A stretch of 64,000 nucleotides of DNA from Ascoidea asiatica (GCA_001600695.1 BCKQ01000002.1:372001-436000), one strand, 5' to 3'; counted from the first letter of the stretch, positions 53,391 to 63,918 are shown. Notes: a model not told the origin generated them from the sequence alone. Program-made: numbers and translations.

Positions 53391-53743
53391 TTATTTTGAA
53401 AAATCTTTTGTTTGTAAGTTTCGAGTCATTGAAGGTAATGCAACTCTAATTCCATCTAAATTTTTAGCCATTTTAATTTGACATCCTAATCTTGAAGTTT
53501 CTGTTAAACCAAATGCTAAATCTAACATATCATTTTCATCATCATCGGGTTCTGGAATTTCATCATAAAAATCTGGATCTACAATTACATGACATGTTGA
53601 ACATGCACAAGATCCACCACAGGCTCCTTCCATATCTAAATTATGAGCTTGTGCAATATCTAAAATTGTATCTCCTTCTGCTACTTCATATGTAAATTGT
53701 TCACCATCTTTAGTGATAAATGTCACATGAAGTCTAAATATAA

Positions 53744-53792
<49 letters not shown>

Positions 53793-54109
53793 TGAAATTG
53801 TTAGAAACTATGTTTTATTTTAAGAAAATAGAAAATAGAAAACAAGAAAATCAATTGCAATCTAATTGCAATTCAATTCAAGATCGAATTAACATACTCT
53901 TTTCCAGCTTCTGGTTTTTTCAAATGTCCATGAAACTTTATAGAAGAATTTGAGAAATAACGGGTTGAAATATTATAATTTGAAATTTTATTATGTGATA
54001 TATTTTGTAATTGGGATTTATAAAAACTTTTCGAGATCAATGAATTTATTAAAAATGGATTTGATCTTAATATTTGAGTCTGACCTATTTTAAATGGAAT
54101 TTTAATCAT
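53391..54109 (-). CDS. YAH1: Mitochondrial adrenodoxin-type [2Fe-2S] ferredoxin Yah1 (spliced)
   Basis: Exon 1 (53898-54109) encodes the presequence and FHGHLKKPEAGK. Exon 2 (53391-53733) encodes the ferredoxin. Joining GA|A across the 164-nt intron gives GKELHVTFITKDGEQ, matching the family (GEELKITFILKDG in yeast); product 184 aa. Cluster ligands are Cys109, Cys115, Cys118 and Cys155 (CGGSCACSTC... and LGCQI). Other family blocks: HNLDMEGACGG, PDDDENDMLDLAFGLTETSRLGCQIK. Yah1 feeds electrons from Arh1 to Isu-based Fe-S assembly, heme A and CoQ synthesis, and is essential in yeast. Confidence 0.95.
53734..53897 (-). other. YAH1 intron, 164 nt, with AT microsatellite
   Basis: GTATGT at the 5' end, TTCTAAC (branch A at 53801) and TTTAG at the 3' end. 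A (TA)n run and an ATAAAT array lie between branch point and 3' splice site, giving an unusually long distance of about 67 nt. Confidence 0.85.
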
Positions 54110-54745
54110 TTTTAAACAATTATGAGATTTATTTTATTTTTTTTAAATGAATTGTATTTGAATTGTATATAAAATTGATATAATATTATAATCCTGATAT
54201 ATATTTTGAGTAATGAAAATCAATCCTATAACTTATATACTTCAACATATATTTTACTTTTAAATTCTCAGATTGATAATTCATAATTGGTAATCGATAA
54301 TTATTTATTATTAATATATAGCTTATGTGAGGTTGTTTTCCTAATTATTTTACTTCCAAAATTTTCAATGAAAGAGCGGCGATAAGAGAAAAACGTCCCG
54401 TCAAAAAGATATCCGGAATGATTCATACTCATCTGCCCTTTCTGGTATCTCCGCCGTTGGTTGGTTTCTGCAAAAAGTTATCCAGGTTCCGGACGCGGAT
54501 GAAGCTGTGTTTCCGCGCTGCTCTCACTTAGGAGATCCCGATAAAGAATATGAGAAAGACAGAGATAGAAAACAGAGATAGACACCAGAGATGGATGATG
54601 TGTGTAATAGATAATAAATAATAAAGTGTGGTTTATTTCATTCATTAAGAAAAGGGACTTTTAATAATCCAAGTAATAAAGTAATAACAAAATATCTATA
54701 ACAAATACTGATAATAAAAACTTATAACAAAAAATTATAATAAAA
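54110..54745. promoter_or_regulatory. Divergent YAH1/VTI1 promoter
   Basis: 636 nt. AT-rich ends with a sharp GC-richer core at about 54370-54545 (CGTCCCGTC, CTCCGCCG, GGACGCGGATG). An AGAGAT/ACAGAGAT repeat follows (54555-54600). No frame or RNA recognised. Confidence 0.5.
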
Positions 54746-55420
54746 ATGGCAGAAAGTGAATTATTTCAAACTTATGAATCTGATTTTCAAGTTACTTATC
54801 AAGAAGCTCAAGAAAAATTAGATCAAATTAAATTATTAGATGGTGAACCAAGAAAAGCTGCAATGAAAGCAGTTGAAAAATCAACTGATGAATGTTATGA
54901 AATAATTGATCAAATGACTCTTGAAGTTCAAAATATATCTTCAAATGAAAGATCTTCATATAATTCAAATATTAGACGATATAGAAATAATATTGAAAAA
55001 CAAAAATCTCAATTAAAAAAATTATTAGATGATGAAGATAGAAGACAATTATTTGGTAGAAAAAATTCTCCAGATTTTAATTATAATAATTCTAATGATC
55101 CAAATTATTCTCAAAGACAATCACTTTTAAGATCAAATGCTTCTTTAGAAAGATCTTCTGATAGATTAAGAGAATCTCAAAGAATTGCTTCAGAAACTGA
55201 AAATATTGGTGCAAGTATTTTAAATGATTTAAGAGGTCAAAGAGAACAAATTGTTAATTCAAGAAATACTTTAATGGAAGCTGATGGTTATGTTGATAAA
55301 AGTATAAGAACTTTAAGAAAAATGACAAGAAGAATGGCAACAAATAAAATGATAACTTATGGTATAATAGCTGTTTTAATAATTTTAATTTGCCTTGTTA
55401 TTATGAGTAAATTTTGGTAG
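54746..55420 (+). CDS. VTI1: Qb-SNARE Vti1
   Basis: 224 aa; S. cerevisiae Vti1 is 217. An N-terminal Habc bundle (about 1-105; LFQTYESDFQVTYQEAQEKL), a short Asn/Ser linker, the SNARE motif (about 132-195; RLRESQRIASETENIGASIL followed by LRGQREQI), and a C-terminal membrane anchor (about 203-221). Vti1 acts in Golgi-to-endosome, vacuolar and retrograde Golgi fusion with several syntaxins. Confidence 0.96.
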   Translation: MAESELFQTYESDFQVTYQEAQEKLDQIKLLDGEPRKAAMKAVEKSTDECYEIIDQMTLEVQNISSNERSSYNSNIRRYRNNIEKQKSQLKKLLDDEDRRQLFGRKNSPDFNYNNSNDPNYSQRQSLLRSNASLERSSDRLRESQRIASETENIGASILNDLRGQREQIVNSRNTLMEADGYVDKSIRTLRKMTRRMATNKMITYGIIAVLIILICLVIMSKFW

Positions 55421-55605
55421 ATATAGATATAGGTGAATTTATTTTTTGAGTTTTCTACAATAAATCTTTGGCCTTTTTTGGTTTTTGTTTTTTCTTAATT
55501 AAAATGAGAAAAAAAAAACAAAGATATATATATATATATATATTTATATTTATGAAAAAATAGTTACTTAATCAACTTTTTGAATTATGCTTTTTTTTTC
55601 AACTT

Positions 55606-58521
55606 TTAATTAACTTTTTCATATAAATGTCTATATAAATTTTCAAGTTGTTCTTCTAAAGCTCTATTAGCTTCCATCACTTCAACATTTTTATCCATAG
55701 TTTTCTTTATTTCTTGTTCAATTTCTGTTGCACTTTTTGCTTTTTCAATTTCTTGTGATATTTTTAATTCTTCTGAAGAAGATTTTAAATCATTTAATTC
55801 TTTTGATAATTTATCAACTTCTAATTTAAGTTCTCTATTTTCATCTTCTAAATTTGCAATTTGAATTTTACCTTGAACCATTTCATTTGCAACTTCAACA
55901 TGTTCTTGATTTAATAAATCATATGATTTTTCAAGATTTCTAACTTGTCTTGTTAATTGACCTTGTTTAGTTTTTAAATGTTCAACTTCATCTTCTCTTT
56001 CTTTTTCTAATCTATGAATTTCTTCATATTCATTTTCATATTTTTTTAAAGTTATTGGTAAAATTTTGATATTCATTGCATCAAAAACTAAATCATCAAT
56101 TTTATATTCTTCTAAAGAATTATTATCATTATTATTATTATTATTTTTAATATTAGATTGTGTCATAAATGCAAATGGATTTAAAGATACTGGATTATTT
56201 TCAATTATTTTTGAATCTTCGATTAAATAATAATCAAATAATTTTTCTTTTAAAAAATCTAATAATTGATCAAAACTTAAAGTTAATAATTTTTCAGAAT
56301 TTTTAAGCATTAAAATTACAGAAAATTTTAAAAGTGTTTCTGAACCTTCTGCAACAAGTAAATCATAAATTCTTAAAACAATTTCCAATGGAAATTTATA
56401 TGCAAACATTGTTAAAAACCATTGTGATGCATACATTGAAGATCTAATACCTTGTCTAATTAAATGTGTATGTAAAGCAGGATCCATATCTTCAATTAAT
56501 CTATCAAATTGATATAAACGTAAATGTAAACCAGGCATTTCTGGTAAAAATAAATTTCTTAATTGATAATTTTTCATTAATTTAACTAATAAACAAAAAG
56601 TTTCACTTTCACTCATATTCATTAATAAAGGTATAATAATAAAAGCCATACCTTGAGTATAACCAACTTCAGGATCAAATAATGAATATGATTTTATTAT
56701 ATTGAATAAACTTTCAGATTTATCTATCATTGAATCATTTGAAATAAATCTTGTTCTTGAAAGATCTCTTCTTATAGCTTTTTCATAAGAACTTTGTTCT
56801 TTAATTAAAGAAGTATATAATTCTTCTAAATTAAAAGATTTTGAATTTGAAATTAATTGCCAAATCATACCTCTTAATTCTTTTGGAATACCTTGAGTGA
56901 TTGCTTTTGATAAATCTAAAGGATTAATTTTTGCAAAATTAGTATAATCATTAACAACTTTTGACCAAAATTCCCAATCAATATTATTATTTGAATTAGT
57001 ATTAGTTGTTGTTGTTGTTGTATTATTAAAATTTGAAACAGTTGATTTAATTTCATTAAAAGTTGATCTTAAAATATTTGCACCATTTTTAATTTGTTCT
57101 TTATCTTTTTCATTTTTATTATTAAAATCTTGATTATTTTGTTGTAAACGAGATAAAAGTAAATCATAATTCAGAATTCCATCAAATTTTGAAGATTTTG
57201 AATGTAAACTTATATTACTTGTATTACTTGTATTGCTAGTGTTACTTGAATTATTAAAAGATAAAGATTTAGAAGTAGTATGAGAATTAGAAGAATTTAA
57301 AGAATTTGAAGAGATTATTGAATTTGTTGAAGTTATTGATTTTTTTTGAAACCAAGATCTAATACTTCTACGAGGAGGTAAACTTGGAGCTTTTAAGTCA
57401 AGAGATTGATCAATTAAAGCAACTGGACTTAATAAATTATTATCAACATCATTATTATTATTATTATTGTTGTTGTTATTATTTAAAGTATCATTAATAT
57501 CAATTTTTTTAATTGAAGGAGTGTTTAAAGGAGATAAACTATTATTAGTTTTATAAGTTGTTATTGTTGCTTGATTTGAGAAAGTTGAATTTACATCAAT
57601 TGAATTTGAATTTGTATTAGTATTTGCAATATTATTATTAGTACTATTTGTATTTGTATTTGTATTAGGGTTATTGGAATGATTATGTGGTAAAATATCA
57701 AAATTTATATCTTCATCACTTTCATTATCAATTTCATTATCGTGATTATTATCATTATCATTATCAATATCAATTTCTTTTTGAATTTGATTTTGAGTAT
57801 CTTTAATATTATTAAGTTTAATATCATTTGAATCATTATTTTGATTTTTTAAATCTAATTTATTTTCAAGAGAAGATAATTTAGCATTAACTCTATTAAG
57901 TAATTCATCATCACTTAAATTTTCAGCATCATCATCTATATCATCATAATTATCATTATCATTGTCATTGTCATTATCAAGATTATTATTATTTGAATCA
58001 TTATTGATATTATTATTGAATTTTAAGGTTGAAGGAGATTTAATATTTAAAGAAGTTGATTCAATTGTATTTATTGTTTTTAAATCAGATTTATTTTCAA
58101 TTTCAATTTCATTTTTACTTACATTATTAGTTTCAATTTCTTTTTCGATTTTAGAATCATTAGATATTATTTGATTATTCTCTATATCTATATCATTATC
58201 ATTATTTATAGGATCTTTGGTATCAATCTTATCTTTTATATCTTTTACATCATTCTTATCAATTATTTCAGTAGTATCTTTAGTATCTTTAGTATCTTTA
58301 TCATTGGAATCTTTATCTTTGATATTGATTTCTTTGATTGTTAAATTTGAATCAGATTCAGGTAAATTTGTATTTGAATTTAATAATTGAATTGAATCAG
58401 ATTGTTTAATTGAAGATTGAGAAATAGTTGTTGAGATAGCATCTTGAAATTCAAAAGATTCAAGATCAGAAGTTGAAGGAGCACTTGTCATATTTGTTGA
58501 TAAACTTTGTGCACTACTCAT
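55606..58521 (-). CDS. GYP5: Rab GTPase-activating protein Gyp5 (TBC domain)
   Basis: 971 aa; S. cerevisiae Gyp5 is 894. The N-terminal half (1-520) is acidic and Asn/Asp/Ser-rich with repeated DTKD/NDND runs. The TBC domain (about 545-765) carries both catalytic fingers: IRRDLSRT (Arg near 587) and YTQG (621-624), so it should be active. A coiled coil follows (about 830-971). This arrangement fits Gyp5/Gyl1, which act on Ypt1 and Sec4 at the Golgi and at sites of polarized growth. The 3' end lies 185 nt from VTI1. Confidence 0.92.
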   Translation of the reverse strand: MSSAQSLSTNMTSAPSTSDLESFEFQDAISTTISQSSIKQSDSIQLLNSNTNLPESDSNLTIKEINIKDKDSNDKDTKDTKDTTEIIDKNDVKDIKDKIDTKDPINNDNDIDIENNQIISNDSKIEKEIETNNVSKNEIEIENKSDLKTINTIESTSLNIKSPSTLKFNNNINNDSNNNNLDNDNDNDNDNYDDIDDDAENLSDDELLNRVNAKLSSLENKLDLKNQNNDSNDIKLNNIKDTQNQIQKEIDIDNDNDNNHDNEIDNESDEDINFDILPHNHSNNPNTNTNTNSTNNNIANTNTNSNSIDVNSTFSNQATITTYKTNNSLSPLNTPSIKKIDINDTLNNNNNNNNNNNDVDNNLLSPVALIDQSLDLKAPSLPPRRSIRSWFQKKSITSTNSIISSNSLNSSNSHTTSKSLSFNNSSNTSNTSNTSNISLHSKSSKFDGILNYDLLLSRLQQNNQDFNNKNEKDKEQIKNGANILRSTFNEIKSTVSNFNNTTTTTTNTNSNNNIDWEFWSKVVNDYTNFAKINPLDLSKAITQGIPKELRGMIWQLISNSKSFNLEELYTSLIKEQSSYEKAIRRDLSRTRFISNDSMIDKSESLFNIIKSYSLFDPEVGYTQGMAFIIIPLLMNMSESETFCLLVKLMKNYQLRNLFLPEMPGLHLRLYQFDRLIEDMDPALHTHLIRQGIRSSMYASQWFLTMFAYKFPLEIVLRIYDLLVAEGSETLLKFSVILMLKNSEKLLTLSFDQLLDFLKEKLFDYYLIEDSKIIENNPVSLNPFAFMTQSNIKNNNNNNDNNSLEEYKIDDLVFDAMNIKILPITLKKYENEYEEIHRLEKEREDEVEHLKTKQGQLTRQVRNLEKSYDLLNQEHVEVANEMVQGKIQIANLEDENRELKLEVDKLSKELNDLKSSSEELKISQEIEKAKSATEIEQEIKKTMDKNVEVMEANRALEEQLENLYRHLYEKVN

Positions 58522-59686
58522 TATTATTTATGCTGTTGTTGTTGTTTTTATTGATATGTATTATAGATTGAGAATAAATTCATGGATTGGGATTAAGATT
58601 AGTTAGAAAGAAAGTGAGTGATTGAGATAGTCTATGAAAAGAATGAATTGTGATTATTGGTGATTGGTGATTGGTGATTGATGGTGGATTATTAAAGAAA
58701 AGAGAAGAATTGAATTGAATTGAATTACAAAATATTTGAAATGATAGATACAGATTAATGATACAATAATGATACAATAATGATAAATGATAAGTTATGA
58801 TATTCGATACATAATAAACAGAGAGAATAAAGGTGTATTCTTTGATACTTCTGGTCTTCCAAGTCCAAGACAGCGTTGTTGAATAATGATCTGACACACC
58901 TTGGTCTATTTACTCCATGGGCTACGTTTCCTGAAGTTCTGGCATTGTTATCACTGAGTTCTGAAGGCGGCAAGCACCAAAGGCAGTCTCCTCTCTCTGT
59001 GGCTGTCCCTGAACCACCCCCTTCCTGTCCCGTCCAGATCTTCTGTCCCTTCCAGGATCAAAACGCGAATTTTCCACCACAAACAACAACAGCCACTACA
59101 ACCACTACAACCACTGCAACCACTGCGCTTGAACTCCCTGAATCAAATAACGAACTGCAACAAAATGGCTTCCAACACAGGGTAACTGTTCTCACTTCCG
59201 ATAACCTGGCCTTTTATGTTTTTTTTAGGTATCACCTGATATTTCACGCGTAATTCACAGAACATCCACCCAGCATTCGCCGTACTCTCAGTCACGCCTC
59301 TCTCTTTTTTTTTTCTTTTCCCATCGCACAATTTTTTTTTTTTTTTTTTTCTTACAATTCGCAATTTTTGCCTAATTAATTCTAACGTTTGTTGAATTTT
59401 GAATTTTGAATTTTGAAGAAACTGATAGTATAAATTTGACAATTTTCTTTAATTTTTTTTTATTTCTCTTTTTTTCCTTCTCTTTTTTTTTTCCTTGTCT
59501 ACTCACACCCGAAATCATATTAGCATTTCCCTCTGAGTTATAATTTCAAGTTCTATTTAGAAATTTAATCTATTATATTTATCTATACTTATATTTATAA
59601 AATATATTTATATATATCTATTTAAATCTATTTATTTATTTATTATCAACTTACAAATCAATTAATTTTTAATCTAATCTATCATA
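58522..59686. promoter_or_regulatory. Divergent GYP5/TEF1 promoter with GC-rich island and T tracts
   Basis: 1.17 kb. The GC-rich core (about 58850-59330) contains a nine-base tandem array (CCACTACAA type, 59093-59127) and CAGGGTAAC (59178-59186, Reb1-like). Long T/C tracts (59300-59500) and CACACCCG (near 59505) precede TEF1; pyrimidine tracts and ACACCC-type Rap1 sites are common upstream of yeast translation genes, though this match is partial. Frames of 72-125 codons over the island show no motif. Confidence 0.5.
59093..59127. repeat. Nine-base tandem array, about four copies
   Basis: Four near-identical CCACTACAA units (the later ones with G), in the TEF1 upstream island. Confidence 0.6.
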
Positions 59687-61063
59687 ATGGGTAAAGCTAA
59701 AGCACATATTAATGTTGTCGTTATCGGTCACGTCGATTCCGGTAAATCAACAACCACTGGTCATTTAATTTATAAATGTGGTGGTATTGATAAACGTACT
59801 ATTGAAAAATTCGAAAAAGAAGCTGCTGAATTAGGTAAAGGTTCTTTCAAATATGCTTGGGTTTTAGATAAATTAAAGGCTGAAAGAGAAAGAGGTATTA
59901 CCATTGATATTGCTTTATGGAAATTCGAAACTCCAAAATATTATGTTACTGTCATTGATGCTCCAGGTCATAGAGATTTTATTAAAAATATGATTACTGG
60001 TACTTCTCAAGCTGATTGTGCCATTTTAATTATTGCTGGTGGTGTCGGTGAATTCGAAGCTGGTATTTCAAAAGATGGTCAAACTAGAGAACATGCTTTA
60101 TTAGCTTATACTTTAGGTGTTAAACAATTAATTGTTGCTGTTAATAAAATGGATTCCGTTAAATGGTCTCAAGCTAGATTTACTGAAATTAAAAAAGAAG
60201 TTTCTAATTTCATTAAAAAAGTTGGTTTCAATCCAAAAACTGTTGCTTTCGTTCCAATCTCTGGTTGGAATGGTGATAACATGATTGAACCATCAACCAA
60301 CTGTCCATGGTATAAAGGATGGGAAAGAGAAACCAAACAAGGTAAATACAGTGGTAAAACTTTATTAGAAGCTATTGATTCTATTGAACCACCAGCCAGA
60401 CCAACTGATAAACCATTACGTTTACCTTTACAAGATGTTTATAAGATTGGTGGTATTGGAACAGTACCAGTTGGTAGAGTTGAAACTGGTACTATTAAAG
60501 CAGGTCAAATTGTTACTTTTGCCCCAGTTGGTGTTACCACTGAAGTCAAATCCGTTGAAATGCATCATGAAACCTTAACTGCAGGTTTACCTGGTGATAA
60601 CGTTGGTTTCAATGTTAAAAATGTTTCTGTTAAAGAAATTAGAAGAGGTAATGTTTGTGGTGATGCTAAACAAGATCCTCCAAAAGGTTGTGCTTCTTTT
60701 GATGCTCAAGTTATTATCTTAAATCATCCTGGTCAAATTAATGCTGGTTATTCTCCAGTTTTAGATTGTCATACTGCTCATATTGCTTGTAAATTTTCTG
60801 AATTATTAACTAAAATTGATAGAAGATCTGGTAAAAAATTAGAAGAATCTCCAAAAACTATTAAATCTGGTGATGCTGCAATTGTTAGAATGGTTCCATC
60901 AAAACCAATGTGTGTTGAAGCTTTTACTGATTATCCACCATTAGGTAGATTTGCAGTCAGAGATATGAGACAAACTGTTGCTGTTGGTGTTATTAAAAAA
61001 GTTGATAAATCTGAAGTTGCTGCTAAAGTTACCAAAGCTGCTGCTAAAGCCGCTAAAAAATAG
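59687..61063 (+). CDS. TEF1: Translation elongation factor 1-alpha
   Basis: 458 aa, the exact length of yeast eEF1A. GTPase motifs G14HVDSGKST22, D91APGHRDF and N153KMD are intact, and domain 2/3 landmarks ([33 protein letters not shown]) follow. The C-terminus is Lys/Ala-rich. It delivers aminoacyl-tRNA to the ribosome. Codon choice differs from neighbours: more GGT, TTC, GTC, ATC, ACC and GCC, as expected of a very highly expressed gene. Only one copy is in this window. Confidence 0.99.
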   Translation: MGKAKAHINVVVIGHVDSGKSTTTGHLIYKCGGIDKRTIEKFEKEAAELGKGSFKYAWVLDKLKAERERGITIDIALWKFETPKYYVTVIDAPGHRDFIKNMITGTSQADCAILIIAGGVGEFEAGISKDGQTREHALLAYTLGVKQLIVAVNKMDSVKWSQARFTEIKKEVSNFIKKVGFNPKTVAFVPISGWNGDNMIEPSTNCPWYKGWERETKQGKYSGKTLLEAIDSIEPPARPTDKPLRLPLQDVYKIGGIGTVPVGRVETGTIKAGQIVTFAPVGVTTEVKSVEMHHETLTAGLPGDNVGFNVKNVSVKEIRRGNVCGDAKQDPPKGCASFDAQVIILNHPGQINAGYSPVLDCHTAHIACKFSELLTKIDRRSGKKLEESPKTIKSGDAAIVRMVPSKPMCVEAFTDYPPLGRFAVRDMRQTVAVGVIKKVDKSEVAAKVTKAAAKAAKK

Positions 61064-61583
61064 ATAATATTATCTTTTAATCTTTAATATTACTATTTCT
61101 TTCTTTATCATTAATTTTTACTTGAATATTATATTTGTACTCTAATAAAATTTTGTATTTTCTAATCTATTTCTTGTAATTCACATTATCCTTACAGTAA
61201 TATCAAATAATTACTGAATATAGTAAAATACTTAAACCAGCCAGCCTACGTTATTTATTAATTATTCTCTTCTTCTGTTAGCGCCAACGCCAGAGTTTCT
61301 TATTTATTTATTTATTTACTTATCAATCTTTCTTTTACCGCCCACTTCTCAATACTATTTCAATTCTTATTCAACCGCGTAATCAATTTCAGAATACAAA
61401 TACTAATACTAATGCTAATGCTAACTACTTAATCTACTTAATCTACTTAATCTATATCAAAATTTAATCAAGTCAATAAATATAAACAATACAATACAAT
61501 ACAATACAATACAATTACTTGTAATTGAAATAAACATTAAATGATTAAGATTATCCATCATTTAAAATCAATTGTAATATAAA
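61064..61583. other. TEF1 3' region and promoter of the MNN10-like gene
   Basis: 520 nt. Short direct repeats: TTTA run near 61300-61318, TAATGCTAATGC (61405-61425), CTTAATCTA triplet (61429-61455) and an ACAAT pentamer array (about 61486-61515). No gene. Confidence 0.5.
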
Positions 61584-63212
61584 ATGAATAAAAATTATTT
61601 CCTAAATTTCAATAATGATTATAAAAAAAATGATGAAATTATAAATAATGACAATAACAATGACAATAATAATGATAATGATAATAACAATAATAAAAAC
61701 TTTAAAAATGATTTTTATAATTCAATAAATAATAATTATATATTCAATAATTTGAAATCAAAATTATTAATTTTAACAATCTTTATAACTTTACTCTTTT
61801 ATATAATATTTTATAATATTTCAAATTTATTCAATTTAAATTTAAATAAATTTTCAATTTCAGATTCTAATTCAAATTCAGATTCAGATTCTATTTCAAA
61901 TCCAAATTTCAATTTCAATTTCAATCTAGATTTAGATTTAGATTTAAATGAAATTGGTTCAAATGGTGTAGAAATTTCAAAAGGTGGTACTGGTTCTTTA
62001 TGTTATCCAAATGATTTTAGAAAAAAAGGTATACCACCACATCCAATTATACCTGGAATTTTTAATGAAAAATATGAAAAAATTTTTATAAATTCAAATT
62101 TAAATGATGATAATAAAAAAAATAGAAATAAAAAAAAAAAAAAAAAAAAAAATATAGTAATAATTTTAACAGCAAATTTTGAAGGTGGTGTAAATAATTG
62201 GAAAAAATCAGAAGATTGGTTAATTGAAAGATATTCAATTTTAAATAAAAAAATTTATTCAGATTTACATAATTATCATTTAGTTATTAAAGATTTTACA
62301 AAACAAAAAAAATATTCAAATGAATTTAGAGAAAGTTGGCAAAAATTTGATATTATTAAAGATGTTATGAAATTTTATCCAAAAAATTATTGGTTTTGGT
62401 ATTTAGATTTATATACAATAATCATGGAACCAAATATTTCTATTGAAGAATTAATTTTTAAAAAAATTAAATTATTTGAAAGAAATTTAGAAAATTTTAA
62501 TCCAAAAAATTATAAATTAGATTTACCATATATAAATTATGAAAATAATGAAATTAATTTAATTTTATCACAAGATTGTTATGGATTTAATTTAAATTCA
62601 TTTTTTATAAAAAAATCAGATTGGACAAATTTATTATTAGATTTAATTTGGGAACCAATTTTTTTTAAACAATTATATTTTAATGGTTTAAAAACTGATA
62701 TAGAAAATGAATTTGAGAATATAAATTATAAAAATGATAATGATGCTTTAGAATATCTTTATAAAAATCAAGCATGGATTAGATCTTCAATATTATTTTT
62801 ACCAACAAGAATTATAAATTCATTAATTAATGAAAATTATTGTCCAAAAGATTATTTTAAAAATGATGAAAATGAAAATGAAAATGAATATGAATTTGAG
62901 ATTGATTTACAAAATTATAAAAAATTTAAAAATAGTTATGGATTTAATGAAGAAGATGAAATTAATTCAATAAATTCAAAAAATAAAGAAAAAAATGAAG
63001 ATGAAGATAAATTAAATAAATTAAAATATAATAGTAAAAAAAATTTTATTTATAATTATATTGAAAAAGATTTTTTAATTAATTTTAATGGATGTAAAAA
63101 TAAATATAATAGAAATTGTTTTGAAGAATTTAAATTTTATAAAAAATTAAATGAAAAAATTCATTTAAATTGGAAAGATAAATTTATAAAATTTATAAAA
63201 AATTATATATAA
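61584..63212 (+). CDS. Degenerate MNN10-like (GT34) alpha-mannosyltransferase homologue
   Basis: 542 aa, type II Golgi topology: Asn-rich cytosolic tail, membrane span at about 62-82, lumenal stem and a GT34 domain (about 192-430). Strong family blocks: TANFEGGVNNWKK, HNYHLVIKDFTKQKKYSNEFRESWQKFDII, QDCYGFNLNSFFIKKSDW, AWIRSSILFLP. Mnn10-type enzymes extend the mannan backbone in M-Pol II. Two catalytic features look changed: the DxD of WLDLDT is D275-L-Y277 (TAT at 62412-62414), and the usual His before the DALE motif is absent (NDNDALEYLY). S. cerevisiae Mnn10 is 393 aa. A poly-Lys run (about 183-191) precedes the domain. It may be a non-catalytic subunit or decaying paralogue. Confidence 0.8.
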   Translation: MNKNYFLNFNNDYKKNDEIINNDNNNDNNNDNDNNNNKNFKNDFYNSINNNYIFNNLKSKLLILTIFITLLFYIIFYNISNLFNLNLNKFSISDSNSNSDSDSISNPNFNFNFNLDLDLDLNEIGSNGVEISKGGTGSLCYPNDFRKKGIPPHPIIPGIFNEKYEKIFINSNLNDDNKKNRNKKKKKKKNIVIILTANFEGGVNNWKKSEDWLIERYSILNKKIYSDLHNYHLVIKDFTKQKKYSNEFRESWQKFDIIKDVMKFYPKNYWFWYLDLYTIIMEPNISIEELIFKKIKLFERNLENFNPKNYKLDLPYINYENNEINLILSQDCYGFNLNSFFIKKSDWTNLLLDLIWEPIFFKQLYFNGLKTDIENEFENINYKNDNDALEYLYKNQAWIRSSILFLPTRIINSLINENYCPKDYFKNDENENENEYEFEIDLQNYKKFKNSYGFNEEDEINSINSKNKEKNEDEDKLNKLKYNSKKNFIYNYIEKDFLINFNGCKNKYNRNCFEEFKFYKKLNEKIHLNWKDKFIKFIKNYI

Positions 63213-63226
63213 ATAAATAAGGTGAT

Positions 63227-63420
63227 TTAATTTTTTAATAAATAATCTTGAAGAATATTTAAACCAAATTTTAAATCATTAAAAGAATTTGCAAAACTAA
63301 TTCTTATATAATTATTATTTAAATTAAAAGTTCACTTTTGTAATAATTTTCTTCTAAAGCAAATGATTCTTGATAAACCATTTTGATAGATTTCCTTTCT
63401 CCTTTCTTCTATAATGGAAT
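63227..63420 (-). pseudogene. Relic of a PLP-dependent aminotransferase C-terminus
   Basis: The frame ending at 63227 reads FNLNNNYIRISFANSF then NDLKFGLNILQDYLLKN and stop, the usual C-terminal strand-helix of class I/II aminotransferases (Aro8/Bna3 type: N-x-I-R-[IL]-S-F-[AS]-x2-x-[DE]-x3-G-[LI]-x2-L). Upstream the frame is broken: MVYQESFALEENYYKSELLI stops, and a third frame (SIIEERRKEIYQNGL...) covers the preceding part. Roughly 60 codons in three frames remain, so the gene is dead or a misassembled fragment. Only 14 nt separate it from the stop of the MNN10-like gene. Confidence 0.45.
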
Positions 63421-63869
63421 CAGTAAATGAAATAAGAATAAGAAATAAGAATAAGAAATAAATGCTAATTGAAAAAGGGGTTGTCTTCCTGACTTCTGAC
63501 ACTGCTTACATAATCACCACGCTATTGCCCTCCCCGAGTCCTGCCCCAGCCATAACCCATCCGATACCCGTACTTTATTTCTTTCTTCCATTGTCGACTG
63601 TCGACTGTCGATTGTATTGTATTGTATTGTATTCTTCCATTGTTTGTCTCATCTCATTTACTTTACTTTTCTTTATTGTTTATAATCAGTATATATACTG
63701 TATATATATTTCTATCGGCGCTTAATTTGTTTACTCTCTTTTCCTTTTTATAGCTGTATTTGCTGTATTTGTTGTTTATTACACTTTATTATATCCTTTA
63801 TTTTATTCAATCACTCTCTCAATTATATCAATCACTTATCAAATGTTCATTTCATTCATTCAATCAATA

Positions 63870-63908
<39 letters not shown>

Positions 63909-63918
63909 TTAATAAATA
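63421..63918. other. Promoter region of the last gene
   Basis: 498 nt. A GC-richer patch (63475-63565), GTCGACT repeats (63592-63610), TTGTATTG pentamer-type repeats (63610-63632), a (TA)n stretch near 63690 and an AATC tetramer array (about 63861-63906) directly before the start codon. An 87-codon plus frame (63462-63725) spans these repeats and shows no motif. Confidence 0.5.

Noticed and set aside
58755-59442. Frames of 72-125 codons between GYP5 and TEF1
   Set aside because: They cover a tandem-repeat island and T tracts on both strands with no domain.
63861-63906. Regular short repeats as a possible CRISPR array
   Set aside because: A simple AATC microsatellite without spacers, in a eukaryotic genome.
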